NCBI GenBank assembly: GCA_030698395.1
Contig: JAUYKW010000023.1
Span: 1-47,234 of the forward strand
Origin: a bacterium
Lineage (GTDB): Bacteria; Patescibacteriota; Patescibacteriia; UBA9570
DNA length: 47,234 nucleotides
Direction of reading: 5' to 3'
The translations under genes and the position numbers were made by a program. Every line of letters begins with the position of its first letter. Position 1 is the stretch's first letter. Shown in pieces: positions 8,929 to 14,534 of the stretch. The notes under the pieces are model-generated. The model was not told the origin of the DNA, did no database searches, and saw only the letters and a list, made by a program, of their open reading frames with translations.

Positions 8929-9870
8929 TTAGCCAATAAATGATTTAGCTTGTTCAAGCACTGCTGCCATCAAAACTGGAGTTGGATTACCAGTATTATC
9001 TACACCCATGCAATTTGAACCAAATCCAAAAGCTAACCGTGGTTCGGCTACTAACCCTTTATAATGTTCAATCAGTGCTGGAACACCTGCCGGATTAATA
9101 TTCTGCACATAAATTTTTGCTCCACTGTTAACACTAATCACTACTGGCTTCGTATCCAACCCGGCTTTCATGGCCGCTTCAGATATAAAAGTGCGCGCAT
9201 CATAAGGCTGGGTTGATTCCACCACCATAAAACCATCCTGCTCGCGGCGCTGTGCCCAATCTTGTTCAGCTGCGATGACTCGTTCAGGATACTGCGGGTC
9301 AATTTCGGCAGCTAACTGTTGGCGAAATTCTATCACGCGGGCAATGTCGGCTTGATCATACTGGTGATTACGTAAACCTTGCACAAAACCATGGTCCATA
9401 ATGCCAATCCCACGAACGGTTTTTGGATCATAGCCCCAGGCCATTAATTCTGTATCGGTGATATGCGTTCTAGCCATGAACTGTTCTAAAGAACTAGGTA
9501 AAGCTCTGCCGTTAGAAGCTTGCGTTCTATCTAAACTACCATAACGATGATGGTCAATCACTTCTAACTCTAAACCTGAAACGCGCAATGCCTCTTCAAT
9601 CTCAACATTTGGAATTTCAATAATCCACACCTCTTGTTTTTGGGTAGCACTCAGCTTATTTGATAAATCAGGTTCTTTGTCTAGCGTAGCGCCATGTTTC
9701 TGATCACTAGTAATTACTGTCATACCAAGTCTTTCAGCTAAGTGGGTAATAGTTTGTGATTCAGCATCATTACGTGGACACACTAAAACAACCCGTTCTA
9801 AAATTCTTTCACGGAATTCACGTGGATCATCTGGTGTTTTAGGTAAACCGATTTTAGCTCCTGGCTCCAT
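8929..9870 (-). CDS. DHH-like phosphoesterase
   Basis: This 313-aa protein contains LEVIDHHRYG (about residues 102-111), the signature DHH motif of the RecJ/NrnA phosphoesterase superfamily. It is followed by GIGIMDHG, which could supply the next metal-binding Asp. The C-terminal half has a DHHA1-like pattern of strands and a glycine-rich loop (FGFGSNCMG). The canonical N-terminal DxDG motif is not obvious: the first strand reads VVLVCPRNDAE, so the active site may be altered. Family members degrade nano-RNA, cyclic dinucleotides or single-stranded DNA. It is the first gene after the 9915 promoter, directly upstream of the nucleotidyltransferase. Activity is inferred, with moderate certainty. 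Confidence 0.65.
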   Translation of the reverse strand: MEPGAKIGLPKTPDDPREFRERILERVVLVCPRNDAESQTITHLAERLGMTVITSDQKHGATLDKEPDLSNKLSATQKQEVWIIEIPNVEIEEALRVSGLELEVIDHHRYGSLDRTQASNGRALPSSLEQFMARTHITDTELMAWGYDPKTVRGIGIMDHGFVQGLRNHQYDQADIARVIEFRQQLAAEIDPQYPERVIAAEQDWAQRREQDGFMVVESTQPYDARTFISEAAMKAGLDTKPVVISVNSGAKIYVQNINPAGVPALIEHYKGLVAEPRLAFGFGSNCMGVDNTGNPTPVLMAAVLEQAKSFIG

Positions 9871-9914
9871 AAATTTTATTGTGAATAATGATTGTCCAGA
9901 TTTTTGATTGACTT

Positions 9915-9920
9915 AGTATA
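9915..9920 (-). promoter_or_regulatory. -10 element of the DHH/nucleotidyltransferase unit
   Basis: TATACT on the minus strand lies 45 nt before ATG 9870, in an AT-rich gap between the GC-rich cassette and the DHH gene. The -35 at 17-nt spacing (TATTTG) is poor, so a regulator or a weak promoter is possible. Confidence 0.45.
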
Positions 9921-10049
9921 GCACCTTTCTTAACTACCAAATACCATTTTTAATGTGAGGTTTAGTAATTCAGGAAGATGGGTATTTTAGGGAACTGGCG
10001 TGAAGTGAATCACGTAGCTCAACCACGGTATACCCGACCGTTTTTCTTT

Positions 10050-10712
10050 CTACTCCTCCGAGATGGTGGGCTTGAAGGCCCCGTCCACCCGCAGGCGGTG
10101 GCGAGCCTCGAGCCGGATGGCCTGGCGATCGACCGGCTTCATCCAGACGAATCCGCCGCCATCAACCCGGCGAGACCAGGAGATGCGAACGAACTCGCCT
10201 ACGATGCCGTGCAGCACCGCGTCCATCACCATCACTCCGGCCGGGAGGTTGGGTGGGACGAGCACGACGTTCGGGTCGGCCGCCATCAGCCGCGAACGAA
10301 TGGCGTCGGGGAGCGTCATCAGCGCATCGATCACCGAATCCCGGAGGGCGTCGGTGGTGTCGATGTTCAGGTGGATCGCGTGATCCACCATGATCGCTCC
10401 CGTTCCCCAGTCGGCTTCGAAAGCACGAAGGGGGTGGCCGCTCATGTTCACGATGGTGAGCGGTCCCGCGGTGGCAGAGCCCCGAATGGCCACGGTGGCC
10501 TTGCGGGTCTGAGCGACGGCGACGAGGATCGCCACCATGGAAATCACACCCGTGAACGGCTCCAAAAAATTCCAGAGACCGAGCGACCAGACGACGAGAG
10601 CGGCGACCACGGCGCTCGGCACCCAGATACGGATGTCGGCGAAGATGTGGGCCAGCTTGTCACCGGCGGTGGAGAGGGCGGGGAGGACGGTGTTGTCGAG
10701 GAACGTGCGCAT
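10050..10712 (-). CDS. Membrane-anchored Csx15-like protein
   Basis: This is a 220-aa protein. ATG 10712 is chosen because AAGGAG lies 8-9 nt upstream; the longer ORF to 10874 has no such site. Two hydrophobic helices (about residues 31-48 and 53-68) are followed by a soluble domain from about residue 80. That domain begins TIVNMSGHPL and later has VVLVPPNLPAGVMVMDAVLHGIVGEF, split here by function rather than quoted whole: NMSGHPL, then PPNLPAG, then LHGIVGEF. From memory this matches Csx15, a small Rossmann-like CRISPR accessory protein with NFSHPLT at the start and a Pro-Gly/LHG segment near the end. The stop is followed by no strong terminator. Membrane sensing or ligand binding is inferred. 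Confidence 0.55.
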   Translation of the reverse strand: MRTFLDNTVLPALSTAGDKLAHIFADIRIWVPSAVVAALVVWSLGLWNFLEPFTGVISMVAILVAVAQTRKATVAIRGSATAGPLTIVNMSGHPLRAFEADWGTGAIMVDHAIHLNIDTTDALRDSVIDALMTLPDAIRSRLMAADPNVVLVPPNLPAGVMVMDAVLHGIVGEFVRISWSRRVDGGGFVWMKPVDRQAIRLEARHRLRVDGAFKPTISEE

Positions 10713-10880
10713 GATTTCTTCTCCTTTTTTGAGAAAGACTGAGTGGCGCCCAGAGTGGAGGGGTTTTGGTTCCACTTCTATAATCACCTTTGGATTTTTA
10801 AAGATGAGTATGGAAGCGGTGGTCGACGGCGAGATTCCTTGTTGAAGGGAAACCCGCCGCCGACCGATCCGCAAGAACCG

Positions 10881-11456
10881 CTACTTGTGGTCGATCACCA
10901 CGACCCGGGCTGCGTTGGGAGCGCTGTACACGACCTGGCCTCCGCGCGAGTGCAGCGCGGCCGCGAGGGCAAGGTACAGCCAGATCGGACCGGGACCCGA
11001 GAGCACCACCTCGAACTCGGGCAGCGAACACCCGGGGCGGAACGCGGGCAGGAGCGCCAGCGCCTTCGCTTGGTACTCCACGACGGAGCCCAGTTCGAAG
11101 TTGATGCGCTGGCCGGGCGCGGGGGTGGGGACGAGGGTGGTGATGTCGAGGACGATCTGTCCCTCGACGATGGCGGAGCCGTCACCGCTCGCGACGCCGA
11201 CCGCGACGGGCGAGTAGTCCACACCCGGGGCCTGGTAGTGAATGCCGCCGTCCGGGATGGTACCGTGCGCGGCGTGCCACACGGCGAGGTAGAGCCAAGC
11301 GGGACCGGGGCCGGTGAGGGTGATGGACGAATGGCCGGTGATCCGGGTCAGGAAGGTGTTGATGTACGTGGGGAGATCTTCCACCACGAAGTTCACCTTG
11401 CCCTCCGGGATGGAGGCGTCGGTGGTCAGGAGAGAACGCAGATCGAGAGTGAGCAT
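10881..11456 (-). CDS. Tandem Csx3-like (Crn3 ring-nuclease-like) protein
   Basis: The protein has 191 aa and starts at ATG 11456, 4 nt after AAGGAGG. It has two repeats: residues 1-94 with GPGPAWLY (about 49-56), and 98-191 with GPGPIWLY (about 154-161). In both, the motif is preceded by a V/T-L-S/T strand and followed by a helix ending in His. The second repeat also has a VVYSAP strand and a closing AARVVVIDH. This is close to the Csx3 core (SGRGPIWL, helix with HKYAH, VYDPRLGAVVV). Csx3 cleaves or sequesters cyclic tetra-adenylate in type III CRISPR signalling. Here it is encoded without any Cas gene, 168 nt before the Csx15-like gene and co-directional with it. Confidence 0.75.
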   Translation of the reverse strand: MLTLDLRSLLTTDASIPEGKVNFVVEDLPTYINTFLTRITGHSSITLTGPGPAWLYLAVWHAAHGTIPDGGIHYQAPGVDYSPVAVGVASGDGSAIVEGQIVLDITTLVPTPAPGQRINFELGSVVEYQAKALALLPAFRPGCSLPEFEVVLSGPGPIWLYLALAAALHSRGGQVVYSAPNAARVVVIDHK

Positions 11457-11495
11457 ATGTCCTCCTTGGACATCCGTGCAGCGCCGAGATGAAAT

Positions 11496-11554
11496 CCGGT
11501 TGCAGGTAGCGAGGGAGAAAGGTTATTACATTCTCACTTAATACCTACAACCGG
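11496..11554 (-). promoter_or_regulatory. Promoter inside an inverted repeat, upstream of the GC-rich cassette
   Basis: Arms CCGGTTGCAGGTA (11496-11508) and TACCTACAACCGG (11542-11554) match at 12 of 13 positions. On the minus strand TTGTAG (11545-11550), a 16-nt spacer and TAATAA (11523-11528) make a plausible promoter whose -35 lies in one arm. The other arm lies just past the start site, as expected for a dimeric repressor operator. The dyad also marks the composition boundary, so a recombination site is an alternative. Confidence 0.5.
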
Positions 11555-11867
11555 TATCAAATTGGTGACGATAAAGTAGTTTAGTTCTTGCAGATAAAAC
11601 GTAGTATGTTCGCCCTTGCGGGCAAGTCTACCAACGTATTGTAAAGAGCGTGCATTCATTATCCCACTGTGGGACAGTCCATTTTAGGCCTAATCAGTGC
11701 ATATCACTGTGATAAGCCTTTTGGCCTAATGAACTAGACATTATCGCATGTTTAGCGGCGGTTTTTTATACCCCAGCAGTGCATAAACTGCCGGAATCAA
11801 AAAATGGCATAAAACAGCACAGTATACTCTTTTTAGTGCTTTGTGTCAATGTAGGCTAGGTGCAACC
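11555..11867. other. Intergenic region with clustered palindromes
   Basis: No gene is seen. Short perfect dyads follow one another: CTTGCGGGCAAG near 11615, TCCCACTGTGGGA (11662-11674), TTAGGCCTAA (11684-11693), CAGTG-N5-CACTG (11695-11709) and GCAGT-N6-ACTGC (11776-11791). AGTGCATA occurs twice (11697 and 11778) and GGCCTAAT twice. They could be regulator sites, remnants of a mobile element end, or transcript hairpins between the palindrome-free flanks. Confidence 0.5.
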
Positions 11868-12278
11868 TCAGACTTCCTTTATTTCACTATTGACTAGTGC
11901 CTGAATCAACAATTGGTTATCTTTCCCAAGCTTTTTACATATTAGTTTAAGTGTCTCCTCATTCAAACGACCAGTGGTATGATCAATAGCAGCGATAATC
12001 TGATCTCGGTGTGTGAGTAATGGTTCAGTCTCTAACAGAGTAGCTAAGCGTCCGACATTATAGTGAGTAAACTGGCAGTCACGTTGAATCTGTTCAACTA
12101 ATTCATCAATCGTAGCATCGATCCACACTTCGGCTTTACGCAGCTGCTGTAACTGTCGCTCAATTTTCCGGCTATTTAATTCGGCTACGGGTTGGCCGGC
12201 CGGCTTGAACTGCTCCCCCAACCCCCTGCTTAATTGCAAACCATTCTCTTGCTGACCTTTTTGCTTTTGCTTGTACAT
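11868..12278 (-). CDS. Hypothetical helical protein
   Basis: The protein is about 136 aa from ATG 12278; the track start is a TTG four codons earlier. Only GGGGAG, 15 nt upstream, resembles a ribosome site. It is Gln/Lys-rich at the N-terminus (residues 1-30), then helical and acidic (KIERQLQQLRKAEVWIDATI). I recognise no domain. It overlaps the truncated res ORF by 107 nt in another frame, so it either took over the end of that gene or is fused behind a deletion point near 12290. It is the last complete gene between the defence operon and the GC-rich cassette. Confidence 0.5.
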   Translation of the reverse strand: MYKQKQKGQQENGLQLSRGLGEQFKPAGQPVAELNSRKIERQLQQLRKAEVWIDATIDELVEQIQRDCQFTHYNVGRLATLLETEPLLTHRDQIIAAIDHTTGRLNEETLKLICKKLGKDNQLLIQALVNSEIKEV

Positions 12279-12420
12279 TTTCTGAAACAAGCTCTCCCCT
12301 TAAATCTACTTCATTTTTAAGTTCCAACTCACCCACAAGTTTTGATAAAATCTCAAGACTCTCTGTTTGTGGAGGTCGAAGACTAAGCCTGTTGTTAATA
12401 GTTTGAGCATTTTTATTCAT
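12172..12420 (-). pseudogene. Truncated type III restriction subunit (res) remnant
   Basis: The ORF overlaps the Mod stop by 8 nt (ATG 12420), the usual mod-res junction. Its first 50 residues (INNRLSLRPPQTESLEIL, then ELELKNEVDL) match the N-terminus of type III Res helicase-nucleases. A full Res is 800-1000 aa; this ORF is 82 aa and ends before any helicase motif. The segment FAIKQGVGG sits where FALATGVGKT (Walker A) would be expected and may be its degraded relic. No Res C-terminus or endonuclease domain is found downstream. Confidence 0.65.
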
Positions 12421-14050
12421 AGTCTTCATGGTTAAGATCTTGGTCATCAGCAACTTCTTCAGTTGATTGAATAATATTCAAATCATAATTGTCTTGACCA
12501 AATTCACATTTACCTAGAATCATTAAAGGAATTTTCTTGATCGTGATATTAGGATGTCGGCTATCACATTCGGGAGCATAAGATTTAGCACAAATAAGCA
12601 AGCTTTCCTCATCATTCATTTCTTCATGAATCTTATCGAGTTGCTCCACAGTGACAAAGGCAGTTGTGACAAATATATGATCTGTTTCAGTTGATTGACC
12701 CTGTTTCCAATACAATTCTTCATGAGGAGCAAATCTAAAACCTTCATGCTTACACATGGCTGCACTAAGCATATTGGCATTGTACTTTTCATCAATGACC
12801 CAATTGCCGTATTTGTCTTTTTGAAGCAGACTTGGGGCAAGATTATAAAACTTGAAGCCACCTCCACCTTTCCAGCTCAATGTCTCGGAAAGTAGTAATC
12901 CATCAGTATTATCTACTACCTTCCTGAGTCTTGGTAAGCAGTGCGTATTAGCATGTTCACCATACTCAATCCCAATATGCCTTCTGTTCATTTTATGGGC
13001 AACGGCTGAAGTTGTTCCTGATCCAAGAAAACTATCAAGGATCCAATCTCCCGGTTTTGAAGCTAGATCTAAAATTCTTTTTATAAGTCGTTCTGGTTTT
13101 GGGGTGTCGAATACGTCATCTCTAAATAATTCCTTTATTTCTCTTTTTGACTCTTGATTATCACCAACTTCTATTCGATACCAGATAGTTTTTGAAACCA
13201 TGCCTTCTTGTACTTCAGAAAGAAATCTTTTAATTCGTGGCAAACCATTCCCATCTTTTCCAAACCATATTCTATTATCTTTAATGAGTCCTTCAAATTT
13301 TTCTTTAGTAAATCCCCAGCATCTGCTATTAGGAGGATTGACAATCCTACCAGAGGGCGTAGTGATTGGAAAATCAGTATTGGCCGAGTAAGTCTTGACT
13401 GAAGGATTATCGGACATCCACGCTCCACGGGAATCATTATCAGGATTTTTATACGAAGAATTATTCTCATTTGTCCTTGGTAATAAATATGGTCGCCAAA
13501 CTGACTTATTATTTGCATACACTAAAATGTGATCATGGCTGTCGGAAAGCCATTTCGCATCATTTTGAGGAGAATATTTTTTCTCCCAAATTACATTTGC
13601 TACAAAATTCGAACGCCCAAAAACTTCATCACATAGCACTTTCAGATAATGGCTTTCATCGTCATCTATGGAAATCCAAATACTACCTGCGGTGGGGTGC
13701 AAAAGATTTTTTAAGATATCAAGTCGTGGCCTCATTAAGCTAAGCCATGTTGAGTGCTCAAGATTGTCATCATAATGCTCAAAAGCACTCCCCGTGTTGT
13801 AGGGAGGATCGATATAAATACATTTTACTTTACCAGCATAATCCTGCTCCAAAGCTTTCAAAGCTAAGAGGTTATCTCCGTGAATCAGCATGTTCTCTGA
13901 GTTCGGATCACCATATGATTTTTCAGGATCTTCAATCAGAATTCTTGGCTCCAATTTCACTTCATCATCTTTACCAATCCATGTTAGCTCAAGGCGTTGC
14001 TTCCTCTTTTTTGGAGTCTTACCGTTTTGTTGTTGATTATTATTATTCAT
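12413..14050 (-). CDS. Type III-like Mod DNA methyltransferase
   Basis: This 545-aa protein has catalytic motif IV DPPYNTGS (about residues 80-87) first and AdoMet motif I FLGSGTT (about 340) later, the order of beta-class N6-adenine/N4-cytosine methyltransferases such as type III Mod. The region between holds the likely target-recognition segment. ATG 14050 lies 2 nt after the stop of the 156-aa gene, so translation is coupled. With res truncated, the enzyme may act as an orphan methylase or together with the SNF2 helicase upstream. Adenine as the target is inferred from the family. Confidence 0.9.
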   Translation of the reverse strand: MNNNNQQQNGKTPKKRKQRLELTWIGKDDEVKLEPRILIEDPEKSYGDPNSENMLIHGDNLLALKALEQDYAGKVKCIYIDPPYNTGSAFEHYDDNLEHSTWLSLMRPRLDILKNLLHPTAGSIWISIDDDESHYLKVLCDEVFGRSNFVANVIWEKKYSPQNDAKWLSDSHDHILVYANNKSVWRPYLLPRTNENNSSYKNPDNDSRGAWMSDNPSVKTYSANTDFPITTPSGRIVNPPNSRCWGFTKEKFEGLIKDNRIWFGKDGNGLPRIKRFLSEVQEGMVSKTIWYRIEVGDNQESKREIKELFRDDVFDTPKPERLIKRILDLASKPGDWILDSFLGSGTTSAVAHKMNRRHIGIEYGEHANTHCLPRLRKVVDNTDGLLLSETLSWKGGGGFKFYNLAPSLLQKDKYGNWVIDEKYNANMLSAAMCKHEGFRFAPHEELYWKQGQSTETDHIFVTTAFVTVEQLDKIHEEMNDEESLLICAKSYAPECDSRHPNITIKKIPLMILGKCEFGQDNYDLNIIQSTEEVADDQDLNHEDYE

Positions 14051-14052
14051 AT

Positions 14053-14523
14053 TTATGACCAGTTAAAAGTTTTTAATCTATTTCGAGGAATTGTATATTC
14101 TAAGATTTTCCCTCTACACTTAACATGTAATCGAGTATTATTATTCCAAGAAACAATTACACTTGTTGATTTTTTTTCAAATAAGAGGCGTGTGTTATCT
14201 ATATCTTCCCATTCAAGTGTACAAACTTCGTTATCAGCGCAGACCAAACATATCAATAAATTTTTTTCAGTTTCAATTTCTCTCAATTTAGAGATATCTG
14301 ACTCGGAAAATGTAAATGAAGAATAATGCACTTCCTTTTTTCCAATACGTACATTTGATGTGGACTTAACAAAGACCTTGTGTGTGGATTGGTTATCCGT
14401 AATCTCATAAGCACTCCATTCAAAATCATCACTTTTTTCTAGCAATTTTATATTTATTCTCGGACTTCTAATTATCTGAGATAATACAACGCCGTGATAT
14501 AATTCAAATTTAGAAATAGTCAT
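14053..14523 (-). CDS. Small protein of the Mod/SNF2 operon
   Basis: The protein is 156 aa. I do not recognise the family. It begins ISKFELYHGVVLSQI and is rich in beta-strand-like segments, with one Cys-containing stretch (LLICLVCADNEVCTLEW) and a basic C-terminus. It sits 11 nt after the helicase and 2 nt before mod, so it is an integral part of the operon. A recognition or accessory subunit is possible; there is no direct evidence. Confidence 0.6.
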   Translation of the reverse strand: MTISKFELYHGVVLSQIIRSPRINIKLLEKSDDFEWSAYEITDNQSTHKVFVKSTSNVRIGKKEVHYSSFTFSESDISKLREIETEKNLLICLVCADNEVCTLEWEDIDNTRLLFEKKSTSVIVSWNNNTRLHVKCRGKILEYTIPRNRLKTFNWS

Positions 14524-14534
14524 TGTATATTTAA

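Larger units (their letters stand above)
9970..11515. other. GC-rich foreign cassette
   Basis: Composition changes abruptly: I counted 45 of 60 G+C at 10081-10140, against 18 of 60 at 9901-9960. The block contains exactly two minus-strand genes, each with a textbook Shine-Dalgarno. Its right edge coincides with a 13-bp inverted repeat (11496-11554). The left edge lies near 10020, without a matching repeat that I could find. It reads as a recently acquired module placed upstream of a functionally similar operon. The many plus-strand ORFs in it are GC-driven shadows. Confidence 0.8.

Noticed and set aside
9970-11515. GC-rich block as a contaminating or chimeric contig piece
   Set aside because: It is an internal 1.5-kb piece flanked on both sides by the same AT-rich genome, ends near an inverted repeat, and encodes domains related to its neighbours. 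Not excluded, but insertion is simpler; read coverage would decide.
9978-11541. Long plus-strand and alternative-frame ORFs (254, 249, 110, 109, 106 and 102 aa)
   Set aside because: They are antisense or out of frame to two genes with clear domains and Shine-Dalgarno sites; high G+C makes stop codons rare, so these are shadows.
1-12300. CRISPR array or Cas genes accompanying the Csx3-like proteins
   Set aside because: No regularly spaced direct repeats and no Cas10, Cas7, Cas1 or Cas2 motifs were found on either strand.
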